A stretch of 64,000 nt of DNA from Bos javanicus (GCF_032452875.1 NC_083878.1:40129878-40193877); one strand, 5' to 3'. Positions 45,722-57,000 are shown, numbered from the stretch's first letter. Numbers and translations are program-made. The notes: generated by a model from the letters alone, not told the origin.

Positions 45722-45928
45722 GTTGTGTTTGCTCAGTTGCTAACTTGTGTCTGACTCTTTGCAGCCCCATGGACTGTAGCCCCAGGCTCCTCTGTCCATG
45801 GGATTTTCCAGTAAGAATACTAGAGTGGGTTGTCATTTCCTCCTTCAAGGGATCTTCCTGACCCAAGGATCGAACACACATCTCCTGCATTGGCAGTGGA
45901 TTCTTTACCACTGAGCCACTGACAAATG
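45722..45928 (-). mobile_element. Bov-tA SINE
   Basis: Reverse orientation from TTGTGTTTGCTCAGTTGCTA to the head at TTACCACTGAGCCACTGA. It interrupts the terminal 30 bases of the L2. Confidence 0.92.
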
Positions 45929-45960
45929 TTGGCTAACTGAATGAATGAATCGTGTGACTT

Positions 45961-46562
45961 GACAGGAACACAGGATAAGTAAAGGGCAGCAGTAGGAAAT
46001 AGGCCTTCATAGGAAGGAAGATTGCAAGTGTCAACAGAAAAAAGGTGCTGGACATTGCTGGCACTCTGCCTACCTTCCTTGCAGTCCTGGACACTGATCC
46101 CCTGGCCTGTATGCTTTGCTTCTATTGGCTTGCACCCGAAATTTTTTCCTGAAGATGCCATGTGGGTTATGTTCAACACTTTGACTATACAGGCCAAAAG
46201 TCAGAAACGCTGGGAGTTTTTGTCTCTCCCAGGGTGACTCACTGCCAATGACTGACCAGAAATATAAAGCCAGCCCACCTCCTCAGCCTCAATGTGGAAT
46301 AGACCTTGAGGTGTAATGTATACTTCAGAGCTCCTGTGAGATCCAGTGAGTGCTCAGATGTCATCTGAAGCATTCATAGATCTTCCCCTTCCCTGTCTAG
46401 ATTCCTGCACCTCACTGCCAATTTCTCCAGGCAGCATCTCCACAGGTGATAACTCACACATGAAACCTCTTCCCACCGTCTGCTTCCAGGAAGCTCCATT
46501 GTATCTTCCCTTTATGAACAATGGAAAGTCATTTATGGTCTCTGCATAGGAACACAATAATA
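45961..46562. other. Unassigned, LTR-like features
   Basis: A CTGGGAG...CTCCCAG hairpin near 46210-46232 is followed by CCAATGACTGACC and AATATAAAGCC near 46245-46270. A CCAAT box and TATA-like site with this spacing would suit an old LTR or promoter, but no family is recognised and no open frame follows. Confidence 0.3.
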
Positions 46563-46655
46563 GTAAGTGTTTACTGGATGCTAAGTGCTTAGCCCTGTAT
46601 TAAGAACTTTAAATGTTTTATATCTCTTTTAATCCTCACAACTTAATACTATCTC
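46563..46655 (-). mobile_element. MIR SINE fragment
   Basis: The plus strand reads TGTTTACTGGATGCTAAGTG, then GAACTTTAAATGTTTTATAT and CTTTTAATCCTCACAACTTA. This is the reverse complement of the 3' half of MIR. Confidence 0.6.
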
Positions 46656-46719
46656 ATTTTGGTATAACAAGTATTTGTATTTAATAAGTCTATTCAAGCA
46701 GCAGTATATAGGATTATTA

Positions 46720-47190
46720 ACTGCAGGCCGTCTAGTCAAAGCTATGGTTTTTCCAGTGGTCATGTATGGATGTGCGAGTTGGAATATAAAGGAAGCTGAA
46801 TGCCAAAGAATTGATGCTTTTGAACTGGTGTTGGAGAAGACCCTTGAGAGTCCCTTGGACAGCAAGGCAATCAAACTGGTCAATCCTAAAGGAAAACAAT
46901 CCTGAATATTCATTGGAATGACTGATGCTGAAGCTGAAGCTCCAATATTTTGGCCACCTGATGTGATGAGCCAACTCATTAGAAAATATCTTGATGCTGG
47001 GAAAGATTGAAGGCAGGAAGGGAAGGGGACAACAGAGGATGAGATGGTTGGATGGCATCACTGAGTCAATGAACATGAGTCCGAGCAAGCTTTGTGAGAT
47101 GGTGAAGGACAAGGAAGCCTGGGGGGCTGCAGTCCATGGGGTCGCAAAGAGTCGGACATGACTGAGTGACTGAACTGAACTGAACTGAAA
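46720..47190 (+). mobile_element. BovB LINE 3' fragment, copy 10
   Basis: Sense orientation from GCAGGCCGTCTAGTCAAAGC to a clean GAACTGAACTGAACTGA tail at 47171-47189. It encodes only the C-terminal region with frameshifts. The 197-codon minus-strand frame 46732-47325 is its antisense shadow. Confidence 0.94.
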
Positions 47191-47549
47191 GACACCAGAG
47201 AGGAGGCTTCTGCAGTAGTGCAGGCAAGAGATAACAAGGATTGGGATTTTGTCACCAGAAACAGAAACAGGAAGGCAGCCACCAGAAACTAAAGGAACAT
47301 AATTTGGGATTGGCTCTGCCCACATGTAATGACTCCCTCAAATTTTCTTCCCCTTAGTTTTCTTAATTGTAAAGAAATGGGTTTGGGAAAAAGTTGTCTC
47401 AGAATTACTTCCCTTCAGGAAATCCAGGAAGACACTGGCATGAAGCCTTTAAAAGTGAACTGAAATTCCCCATGACTCCTCACAGCATGGCACAGAGGAA
47501 ACAATGTGGGTGGTAGGCGGGTCACACTCAAGTGAAGATTCATATTCAT
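47191..47549. other. Unassigned DNA
   Basis: No recognised element. Confidence 0.5.
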
Positions 47550-47712
47550 GTATTTAGTTATTTTTTTTGGCTCACTGACTCTAGATAAATTAAGTCTGAT
47601 GAGTTTCAGAGTACTTACTTGCAAAATGGGACTAACCATTACCTCACCTTACTTTACCTTACAGGTAAGGCTGAGAATTGTGAGAATTAAATACAAGGTG
47701 CCTAGTAATCCG
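47550..47712 (+). mobile_element. MIR SINE remnant
   Basis: Motifs in MIR order: TGAGTTTCAGAGTACTTACT, TTGCAAAATGGGACTAACCA, then GAGAATTAAATACAAGGTGC. Diverged. Confidence 0.5.
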
Positions 47713-48296
47713 AGTTTATTACTCTGCAACTTTATCTCATCTTCATTTCTTTAAATCTAATTTCCTCTAGCTCAAAATTTGTAATAAAAACCCTTATTAT
47801 ATTTTGATCTTTTGTTTTATTAACAGCATTAGAATACATTTCTTTCTCCAAATTTTATTGTAAAATAAAATGTATAAATTATATTATGGAGTTAAATAGG
47901 ATATTTTTATGCTGGCCTGGAAGACACATTATCATTTTTAACACTGCATCTATATGCTAAAAATATACTGGTGAGATCAAAGATTCACAAATATATTTTC
48001 ACAAAGGAAAATGCTACATGAAACAGTTTTCATGAGGTTGTGATGAAATGTTGTTCACCTTACACAAGTAAGGAAGAAATGGAAAAAGAACAAGAAGTAA
48101 AGGGAAGAGAATAAGAGAAAGCAAAGAGAATTCAAATAAGAGAATTACAATATTGAGTCTTCTAATTCTAGGATATAGTATACCTACTTACTAAGTCTTT
48201 AATTTCTCTCAGCAGTGTTTTGAGATTTTCAAGATAAAGAACTTGAAAATCTTACATTAGATTTATTTGTAAAGGCTTAATACTTGTAAAAGTTTA
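47713..48296. other. Unassigned AT-rich DNA
   Basis: No recognised element. Confidence 0.5.
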
Positions 48297-48415
48297 ATAC
48301 TGACTCAATGGACATGGATTTAAGCAAACTCCTGGAGACACTGGAAGACAGAGGAGCCTTGCATATTGCAGTTCATGGGGTTGCAAAGAATTAGACACAA
48401 CTTAGCAACTGAACA
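48297..48415 (+). mobile_element. BovB LINE 3' remnant, copy 11
   Basis: The last 120 bases of BovB in sense, from ACTGACTCAATGGACATGGA to GCAACTGAACAAAAACAAAA. Decayed. Confidence 0.85.
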
Positions 48416-48469
48416 AAAACAAAAATACTTTTATGCTATGCAAAACATATTTTTTAAAAATTAATTTTC

Positions 48470-48840
48470 TGACACTTGGTTAGTCTATAAAATGATCATA
48501 GATTTTTTATATTGACTTTGATTCTGGCAAACTTATTAAATTAACTGCAATAATTTGCATATTCTTTTGACTTTACATACACACAATCATGTTAGCTAAA
48601 ATTACAGCCTTGTCTTTCTTTATAACTTTTATTTCTTTTTTGTCTTATTGCACTAAGATTCATCGTACAGTTAAATATCAATTATAATTGTGATTATAAT
48701 TGCTCTGTGCCCAAACTTACTCTATGCCCAAAGTTTGGAAGAAAGGATTTAATATTTTACTATCAAGTATGATATAAACTTTTCAAAATTCAATACTGTT
48801 TCTCATATTAAATAAATTTCCTGGTTGAGACTTATTAAAA
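48470..48840 (-). mobile_element. Weak old L1 ORF2 trace
   Basis: The plus strand around 48512-48560 (TTGACTTTGATTCTGGCAAA, AAATTAACTGCAATAATTTG) resembles the antisense of the L1 ORF2 region just before FADD. The rest is too diverged to be sure. Confidence 0.4.
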
Positions 48841-48852
48841 ATATGAATGGTA

Positions 48853-49744
48853 TTCAGTTCAGTTCAGTTACTCAGTTGTGTCCAACTCTTTGCGATCCCA
48901 TGAATTGCAGCACGCCAGGCCTCCCTGTCCATCACCAACTCCCAGAGTCCACCCAAACCCATGTCCAGTGAGTCACTGATGCCATCCAACCATCTTATCC
49001 TCTGTCGTCCCCTTCTTCTCCTGCCCTCAACCTTTCCCAGCATCAGAGTCTTTTCAAACGAGTCAGCTCTTCGCATCAGGTGGCCAAAGTATTGGAGTTT
49101 CAGCTTCAGCATCAGTCCTTCCAATGCATATTCAGGACTGATTTCCTTTAGGATGAACTGGTTGGATCTGCTTGCTGTTCAAGGTACTCTCAAGAGTCTT
49201 CTCCAACACCACAGTTCAAAAGCATCAATTCTTCAGTGGTCAGCTTTCTTCACAGTCCAACTCTCACATCCATACATGACCACTGGAAAAACCATAGCCT
49301 TGACAAGACGGACCTCTGTTGGCAAAGTAATATCTCTGCTTTTTAATATGCTGTCTAGGTTGGTCATAACCTTCCCTCCAAGGAGTAAGCATCTTTTAAT
49401 TTCATGGCTGCAATCACCATCTGCAGTGATTTTGGAGCCCCAAAAAATAAAGTCTGACACTTTTTCCCCATCTATTTCCCATGAAGTGATGGGACCAGAT
49501 GCTATGATCTTAGTTTTCTGAATGTTGAGCTTTAAACCAACTGTTTCCCCCTCCTCTTTCACTTTCATCAAGAGGCTTTTTAGTTCCTCTTCACTTTCTG
49601 CCCTAAGGGTGGTGTCATTTGTATATCTGAGGTTATTGATATTTCTCCTGGCAATCTTGATTCCAGCTTGTGCTTCTTCCAGCCCAGCATTTTGCATGAT
49701 GTACTTCACATATAAGTTAAATAAGCAGGGTGACAATATACAGT
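48853..49744 (-). mobile_element. BovB LINE, copy 12
   Basis: A short TTCAGTTCAGTTCAG tail at 48853, C-terminal region and RT palm to the LFNLY segment near 49735. No clear duplication. Confidence 0.94.
48864..49736 (-). pseudogene. BovB ORF2 remnant, catalytic box YTND
   Basis: Minus-strand frames 49233-49736 (167 codons) and 48864-49124. The catalytic box reads RYTNDTTLRAESEEELKSLL: alanine to threonine and the first aspartate to asparagine. The C-terminal frame ends in SWTQLSN. Loss of the first catalytic aspartate would abolish RT activity. Confidence 0.87.
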
Positions 49745-50787
49745 CCTCATATGCCTGTCCTCAAATTTCGTGGTATGTGTGGTAAGTCTACTTCTTCACT
49801 GAGCTTCTATTACTTAAAGTCAAACACAATAATGTCTAGCAGAGAATATATTTCCATAAAATTAATTCAAACTGGGCACAGAAAAAGTGATGCAGAGAAA
49901 ATACATTAAAAAGTTATCAAGTCGTTATCCTTGGCTTACAAAAATACAGTTGATGCTTTTTCCTTTGAAATCATGATTGTTTAGAAATAAAGGGCTTCGC
50001 CTATCTCTTGGCCCAGCCACTTCATGCATGCACATTCTGACAGTGCTTTAGCCCAGGTCATAGGACCCTTTCCATCAACCCTCCATTCTCTGTCCTGGGA
50101 ACTGGACAGTCAAAGTATTTCACTTGTGGGATGAACCTTTCATCAGGAAGGGAAGGAAGCCAGTTGACAATTCTCCCTTTTTTCCCCTAACGAATTGTCT
50201 TGAGACACAGTATGCATGGCTTCTGCTAGGACTTTGTTGCTGGATTAAGCAATCCATGTGCTTGGGAGTGGCCGACTGATAAGGCATCATCACCTTGTCT
50301 TTCCTTCTCCTTGTCTCATTGCCTTGCCCGTCATCCTGTTCCCTAGGACTAAATATACAAGCCATCTGTTTCAGTCCCTCCTTTCTGGGAAACCCAAGCT
50401 AAAATAATACCATTTCTGTATTCTGTGTTTGTAATCATTCACAGATAATACCAAGTCAAGTGATTATCTAGAAAATCTATTTTTTGCTATTTTCAAAAAT
50501 TTCCCCAATATTTACATTATTTTAAATTTTAAACCTCTCTTCCCATGCTTTAAATTAGTCATGATGATCCAAAAAAATAAAATAAAATCACAACAATTTC
50601 TAATTCAAAGAATATACCTTTTAAAGTATGCAATCCCTGAACATTCCTTCAGGAAATATTTAGGTCATATTTTCATTTGAAAAGTCAAGATACACCAAAA
50701 ACTTAAGTAATAGCATGCCTAGAAGTCTAAATGATTACAAAATTTACTTTATAACTTGCAAGATTAGACTTTCATTTGCCATTTTTT
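49745..50787. other. Unassigned, part possibly LTR-derived
   Basis: The block 50090-50400 is less AT-rich and ends in TCTGGGAAACCCAAGCTAAA, which has the feel of an old LTR or LTR-flanking unit. No family named. The rest is AT-rich and unrecognised. Confidence 0.35.
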
Positions 50788-50799
50788 CATTTATCAATT

Positions 50800-51364
50800 A
50801 ATATGCCAAATAGCATATTAGAAAGCAGAGACATCACTTTGGCAACAAAGGTCCTTACAGTCAAAGCTATAGTTTTTCTAGTAGTCATGTATGGATATGA
50901 GAGTTGGACCATAAAGAAGGTTGAGCGCTGAAGAATTGATGCTTTTTAACTATGGTGCTAGAGAAGACTCTTGAGAGTCCCTTGGACTGCAAGGAGATCA
51001 AAACAGTCAACCCTAAAGGAAATCAACCCTGAATATTCATTGGAAGGACTGATGCTGAATATGAAGCTCCAATACTTTGACCACCTGATTGAAAGAGCCA
51101 AGCCAACTCATTGGAAACAACCCTGAAGGGCAGAAGGCAAAGGATTGAGGGCACGAGGAGAAAGGAGCGACTGCAATTCATGGGGTCGCAAAGAGTTGGA
51201 CACAACTGAGCGACTGATCTGATCTGATCTGATCACTGACTCAATGGACATGATTTTGAACAGCCTCTGAGAGACAGTGAAGCCTCCGAGAGACAGGGAA
51301 ACCTGGTGTGCTGCAGTCCATTGGGTCCCAAGAAGTTGAATTCGAATGAGTGACTGAACAACAA
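50800..51364 (+). mobile_element. BovB LINE 3' fragment, copy 13, with target-site duplication
   Basis: Sense orientation from the CAGAGACATCACTTTGGC region through the C-terminus to GTGACTGAACAACAA. CATTTATCAATT flanks it at 50788-50799 and 51365-51376. Near 51168-51230 its text is replaced by a second, short BovB 3' end with a GATCT-pentamer tail. Confidence 0.93.
51168..51230 (+). mobile_element. Very short BovB 3' end inside copy 13
   Basis: GCAATTCATGGGGTCGCAAA through GAGCGACTGATCTGATCTGA is a complete BovB 3' terminus only about 60 bases long. Host BovB text resumes at CACTGACTCAATGGACATGA. About 36 bases of the host copy are missing at the junction. Confidence 0.8.
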
Positions 51365-51376
51365 CATTTATCAATT

Positions 51377-51939
51377 GCATTATGAAATCTATGTGACAAT
51401 CTACAAATGTTTAATACTCATCACATCCAATGAAGATATAATTTGTCTTTCAAATAAAAAATTTAGATATATTTTTGAATTCCTCTAATTGAAATCAAAA
51501 TATATATAATAAAAATATTTGCATTAGGGTAATATATTTAAAAAATCATTTGTAGATGCATATATGGTAGGTTTTATTTGTAGACCTGCAAAAAAATAGG
51601 TTTAAAAATATACTTTAAAAACTGCACTCCTTAATGTTGAATTGGAAGAGTGACCCTCAGTTATGTGAGAGGTTTTCTGATGAGCAGTAACCAAAGCAGT
51701 AGATGATAGCAAATAATTTCACTAAAAGAGAGCCTTAGGGATATAAAATATAAAAGGTTGGTAGAAATGGGTATTCTGCCTCTAAATACGTCTCAATCAT
51801 TTATTGAGTCGGAATTTCACCTGTATAATTTTTATTTTTAGTTAAAAATGTTATCTTATTAAGATTAAAATTTAAGCAGGGAGAATAATGCTTTAAATCA
51901 TAACATTTATAAAAAACCACCATAAAATCAACAAGACTA
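51377..51939. other. Unassigned AT-rich DNA
   Basis: No recognised element. Confidence 0.5.
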
Positions 51940-52150
51940 TTGGATATTTATTAAATGCATTTTATGTACCAAGACTGAATACTTTATATGTATTTACTCA
52001 TTTCTCACAGCCCTGCAAAGCAGGAATAATTATTATTCCCCCTCTACACATGAAGAAAATAAGGTCAAGAATATTTAAGTAAATTGCCCCAAAGTCACAT
52101 AATTAAGAAATAATGGAATTGAAATTTGAACTCAAGATGTCTGACTTTAC
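51940..52150 (-). mobile_element. MIR SINE
   Basis: The plus strand follows the MIR reverse complement over most of its length: TATTTATTAAATGCATTTTA, TCTCACAGCCCTGCAAAGCA, a degraded ACATGAAGAAAATAAGGTCA, then GTAAATTGCCCCAAAGTCAC and TTTGAACTCAAGATGTCTGA. This is the best-preserved MIR in the window. Confidence 0.75.
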
Positions 52151-52566
52151 GCTAAAAACTAGTAACATTATGAAAATACTGAATTGCTGAGTATATTCAT
52201 TTCTTCCCAGTAGCAGTCGATGTGACAGGCTTCAGCTGTTTCTCAAAAGCCAGGGACATCATCTGGAGTATTTGAATGACAGTTTAATAGGAAGAGAATC
52301 CACATACCGTTCAGGCAATAAACAATACAGCTAGCTAAAGGACTTTTTATAATAGGGAGATTTGAACACTAGGCAGGTGGTTCTAAAGACAAGCAACTCA
52401 TCTTGGTTTTCCAAGTAGACACATTTTAAGGCTACAGATTCATTCCAAAATATTTCTATTCCTCAAATGTTTTGTAAAACCTCTTTGGGAACTGCCTTTC
52501 AGACTAGTTTCTAAGTTGCAAAGATAAACTCATTAATATTCTTCTTTTCCTCTTAAACCAGAAGAA
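52151..52566. other. Unassigned DNA
   Basis: No recognised element. Confidence 0.5.
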
Positions 52567-52916
52567 CACTGTAAGTCCCCTACATACGAACCTTCAAGTT
52601 GAGAGCTTTCAAAGACGCAAATGTGTGTTCGCATGTCCAATCATGTATTAGTTCGTGAGTCTGACATATATTGCCACATGTGTGCATTTCTACAAGTGGT
52701 TGTGCTTTTGTGTACTTTATGGTATAATACTGTATAGAGTACAGTAATACAGTATTTTATTTCTTGCCTATTCACTAGATACCAGTGTGCCAGTTGATGT
52801 ACTGTACTACTATGCTTTTCAAGGTACTGTACTATAAGATTAAAAATTTTTTTCTGTTTCTTTATGTATTATTTGTGTGAAAAGTGTTATAAGCCTATTA
52901 CTATACAGTACTATAT

Positions 52917-53049
52917 CGGAGAAGGCAATGGCAACCCACTCCAGTACTCTTGCCTGGAAAATCCCATGGACAGAGGAGCCTGGTGGGCTGCAGTCTATGG
53001 GGTTGCACAGAGTTGGACACAACTGAAGCAACTTAGCAGCAGCAGCAGC
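52917..53049 (+). mobile_element. Bov-A2 SINE monomer inside the DNA transposon
   Basis: From GGAGAAGGCAATGGCAACCC to the CAGCAGCAGCAGCA tail. ATACAGTACTATA flanks it at 52903-52915 and 53050-53062. Confidence 0.95.
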
Positions 53050-53404
53050 ATACAGTACTATACAGCCTATTGTGTTAGACAAGTAGCTAGGCTAACTTTG
53101 TTGGATTTAACAAATGTGCTCTTAGAATGGAAATTGCTCGTATGTAGGAGACTTCAGTCAGTTCAGTTCAGTTCAGTCGCTCAGTCGTGTCCGACTCTGC
53201 GATCCCATGAATAGCAGCACGCCAGGCCTCCCTGTCCATCACCATCTCCCAGAGTCCACCCAAACTCACATCGAGTCTGTGATGCCATCCAGCCATATCA
53301 TCCTCTGTCCCATTCTCCTCCGGCCCCCAATCCCTCCCAGCATCGGGGACTTTTCCAATAAGTCAACTCTTTGCATGAGGTGGCCAAAGTATTGGAGCTT
53401 GAGC

Positions 53405-53902
53405 TTTATTTTTTTTTCTATTTATTTTTTTTTAATTTTCTTTTTTTTTTTTTTTACTTTTAAACTTTACAATATTGTATTGGTTTTGCCAAATACCGAA
53501 ATGAATCCACCACAGGTATACACGTGTTCCCCATTCTGAACCCTCCTCCCTCCTCCCTCCCCATACCATCCCTCTGGGTTGTCCCAGTGCACCAGCCCTA
53601 AGCATCCAGTATCGTGCATCGAACCTGGACTGGCGACTCGTTTCATACATGATATTATACATGTTTCAATGTCATTCTCACAAATCTTCCCACCGTCTCC
53701 CTCTCCCACAGAGTCCATAAGACTGTTCTATACTTCAGTGTCTCTTTTGCTGTCTTGTATACAGGGTTATTGTTACCATCTTTCTAAATTCCATATATAT
53801 GCATTAGTATACTGTATTGGTGTTTTTCTTTCTGGCTTACTTCACTCTGTATAATAGGCTCCAGTTTCATCCACCTCATTAGAACTGATTCAAATGTATT
53901 AG
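53405..53902 (-). mobile_element. L1-BT 3' end inside BovB copy 14
   Basis: A long T-rich stretch (53405-53457) is the reversed poly(A). It is followed by ACTTTACAATATTGTATTGG and the L1-BT 3' UTR to about 53900 (CCTCATTAGAACTGATTCAA). BovB text resumes at ATCAGTCCTTCCAATGAACA. It is the youngest layer of the nest. Confidence 0.92.
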
Positions 53903-54366
53903 AATCAGTCCTTCCAATGAACACCCAGGACTGATCTCCTTTAGGATGGATGGGTTGGATCTCTTGCAGTCCAAGGGACTCAAGAGTCTTCTCCAACACC
54001 ACAGTTCAAAAGCATCAATTCTTCAGCACTCAGCTTTCTTCACAGTCCAACTCTCATATCCATACATGACCAGTGGAAAAACCATAGCCTTGACTAGATG
54101 GACCTTTGTTGGCAAAGTAATGTCTCTGCTTTTGAATATGCTATCTAGGTTGGTCATAACTTTCCTTCCAAGGAGTAAGCGTCTTTTAATTTCATGGCTG
54201 CAGTCACCATCTGCAGTGATTTTGGAGCCCCAAAAATAAAGTCACCCACTGTTTCCACTGTTTCCTCCATCTATTTCCCATGAAGTGATGGGACCAGATG
54301 CCATGATCTTCGTTTTCTGAATGCTGAGCTTTAAGCCAACTTTTTCCCTCTCCTCTTTCACTTTCA

Positions 54367-55140
54367 TCAAGAGGCTTTTGAGTTCCTCTTCACTTTCTGC
54401 CATAAGGGTGGTGTCATCTGCATATCTGAGGTGATTGATATTTCTCCTGGCAATCTTGATTCAAGCCTGTGCTTCTTCAGCCCAGCATTTCTCATGCTGT
54501 ACTCTGCATAGAAGTTAAATAACCAGGGTGACAATGTACAGCCTTGACGTACTCCTTTTCCTATTTGGAACCAGTCTGTTGTTCCATGTCCAGTTCTAAC
54601 TGTTGATTCCTCACCTGCATATAGGTTTCTCAAGAGGCAGGTCAGGTGATCTGGTATTCCCATCTCTTTCAGAATTTTCCACAGTGTATTGTGATCCACA
54701 CAGTCAAAGGCTTTGGCATAGTCAATAAAGCAGAAATAGATGTTTTTCTGGAACTCTCTTGCTTTTTCCATGATCCAGAGGATGTTGGCAATTTGATCTC
54801 TGGTTCCTCTAAAACCAGCTTGAACATCTGGAAGTTCACAGTTCATGTATTGCTGAAGCCTGGCTTGGAGAATTTTGAGCATTACTTTACTAGCGTGTGA
54901 GATGAGTGCAATTGTGTGGTAGTTTGATCATTCTTTGGCATTGCCTTTCTTTGGGATTGGAATGAAAACTGACCTTTTCCAGCCCTGTGGCCATTGCTGA
55001 GTTTTCCAAATTTGCTGGCATATTGAGTGCAGCACTTTCACACCATCATCTTTCAGGATGTGAAATAGCTCAACTGGAATTCTATCACCTCCATTATCTT
55101 TGTTTATAGTGATGCTTTCTAAGGCCCACTTGACTTCACA
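54367..55140 (-). pseudogene. BovB RT remnant, motifs A and B intact, then frameshift
   Basis: The 171-codon frame 54367-54882 starts at MLKILQARLQQYM and contains QAGFRGTRDQIANI, motif A CFIDYAKAFDCVDHNTLWK and motif B GKGVRQGCTLSPWLFN. After NAGLKK a one-base deletion shifts the frame. The next catalytic box RYADDTT is present in the +1 frame near 54400-54430. Upstream text to 55140 extends the RT N-terminus in another frame. Confidence 0.9.
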
Positions 55141-56369
55141 TTCTAGGCTGTCTGTAGGAGACTTCCTGTATCACAAACCATCAATGTCTATCTAATCTGT
55201 AAGACTTCAACCCAAATTAAATTATGCTCTAGAGTTAAGATCTCACTACACTAACAATAATCAAAAGAATATATGAGAAGTCCTAGGAACTCCCAGAATA
55301 TTTTAAGGAAGATCAGTCACTACTAAGGTGAAAGAAAAAATTATTATTTGAGATTCATAAGATACCTGAAGATATGTTTAACCATGCAAACTTTTTTTTT
55401 TTTGGTAGTCAAATCTTGATGACCATAGTGTGAGTCAAGTTTGATATCTTTTCAGTGCAGAGCTGAAAGACTGTGAGAAGTGAGGGCTGGAGGGAAGAAC
55501 ACAGCAGAGGTGTTTGGGAAGGTATGTTTAACCTGCTGCCCAGCATACTGAGGGTTATTTAGGAATTATCAAGTGGGTTCCATGATAATTTCCTCTCCTT
55601 GCTTGTTTCAAAAAGTGATTCATGGGCTGATATTTCAACCTGGTATGATTTACGTCACAGAAATATCTTCAGCCAACTAAGATGTCTCATGCAGATGCAG
55701 TGTTCATTAACAGTCTTCGGTCAACATAAAGAAATTTGGCCTACATTGTATTTAGCTGCTCTCTAAAGAGTAAAATTTTCTATACAGATTTTTATTCCTA
55801 TATGTATTGGCCCCTTGCTCATTTCGTAAGCCCTGAATGGCAGGAATGCATCATCCCAAGGAAAGGCAGGGTGGGAAATGAAAGTAGAGCTGCCAAGGCA
55901 AAATACTTAAATTGTGTGATTGCTTCTCTATTCTTAACATAATAACTGTTTACTTAAGGAGATTATACTTCATCACAATGTCTACTTTAGTCAAAGCAGT
56001 TTATGCAACAATTCCCTACATTTTCCCATATTTCTCAGAATATACAGTTCCATATTATGGAAATTGCATTCAGAAAAGCAGTTTTGTACAAACTATTTCA
56101 CTAGTCAATTGCTATCATCAACTACTGAAATAACAGTAACGTTAATCTTTTCCCTATACTGTATGTTATTTTCTAGCATTTTGTTTATATTAAAACATTT
56201 TAGAATACTTAAACACAACTATATATTGTGAGTTTTGGGAGTTGTTATTGGGTCATTAGTGATAAACATTCCTTAATTATCTACCCACCTTGAAGTCTGA
56301 AATGTAAAACTAACTCAGTCTTTTGAGTGTATTAAGGAGAAGATACCTCAACAGATTTAACACAGCTTA

Positions 56370-56950
56370 AAGCTTTGCCTTAAAAATGCTTGCAGCTTCT
56401 GCATCAGTAACAAATCTATTTTTCTTTTTTTCTGCATAATAGAAATTAAAATAAGCTCCTTTTCAAAACAAAAACTGAACACATATAAATCTGCTGTATA
56501 CATTTCAGCTTTAGCCTTTGAGCTTTAACATTTTCCTTTCCTATTTGATTGTGCATAATAAACAGTGAGAAAAGCACAAGGCCATTAATTATCTCTAAAC
56601 AAGGACATTCCCCAATGTTGTTATTTGAATTGGTTCACCATTTCAAGAGAGGTTTAAAATTTACTATAGAACTGGGCAATTATTTATAATTTTTTATTCA
56701 CTTTTTTTTTCCTTCTTAAAGTCTGTTAAGGGAGCTTTAGGCCATCCACAAATGCAGATCAGAGGTACTTGACAAGAAACAGAGACCTGCACTATATATT
56801 CTGTTAACTACAGAGAATTTTCTCTTCTTGGTTTGATCTCAAAGGAAGACCTCTGTGAAATAATGTATCTGCATGAATAGGCTACAGTTTTATTACATTT
56901 TTGTACTGTGTTCAAAACATTGGGCTTAAAGGGGGAAAAAATGGCCCTTG
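56370..56950. promoter_or_regulatory. Candidate conserved noncoding element
   Basis: Inference from sequence texture only: no repeats, several homeodomain/POU-like cores (GCATAATAA, CCATTAATTATC, TTATTTATAATT) and few CpG-decay patterns. Conservation is untested. Confidence 0.25.
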
Positions 56951-56969
56951 AAAGTTAGCTACAGAGTAA

Positions 56970-57000
56970 AATATACAACACACACACAAACACACACACA
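56970..57000. repeat. Imperfect (CA)n
   Basis: Short CA run interrupted by AAA. Confidence 0.85.

Larger units (their letters stand above)
44900..45960 (+). mobile_element. L2 LINE 3' end, split by two SINEs
   Basis: Sense L2 landmarks are TCATCTCCTCAGAGAGGACT and TTTCCTGATCACTCCATCTA near 45165-45200, CCCAACACCTGAAACATGCT near 45700, and the terminal GTTGGCTAACTGAATGAATG at 45930. A Bov-A2 (45324-45600) and a Bov-tA (45722-45928) sit inside it. Confidence 0.65.
53156..55152 (-). mobile_element. BovB LINE, copy 14, with 13-bp target-site duplication
   Basis: TGTAGGAGACTTC at 53143-53155 and 55153-55165 is an exact duplication. The 3' tail (TTCAG pentamers) is at the low end. The copy reaches from the C-terminus to the N-terminal part of the RT (GAATGTGAAGTCAAGTGGGC side). 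An L1 at 53405-53902 interrupts it, so the BovB itself is about 1.5 kb. Confidence 0.96.
52567..55170 (+). mobile_element. Tigger-like DNA transposon with nested insertions
   Basis: The left terminus (about 52568, TGTAAGTCCCCTACATACGA) and the right terminus form an inverted repeat once the inserted BovB is mentally removed: the right end is CTCGTATGTAGGAGACTTC at 53138-53155 joined to CTGTA at 55166-55170. The internal text is AT-rich with repeated TACTGTA motifs and no transposase frame, so it is non-autonomous. The class (Tc1/mariner, Tigger-type) is inferred from overall style. Confidence 0.65.

Noticed and set aside
46732..47325. 197-codon minus-strand open frame as a gene
   Set aside because: It is the antisense of BovB copy 10 plus flanking DNA. 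The hydrophobic, serine-rich composition is what antisense BovB gives everywhere else in the window.
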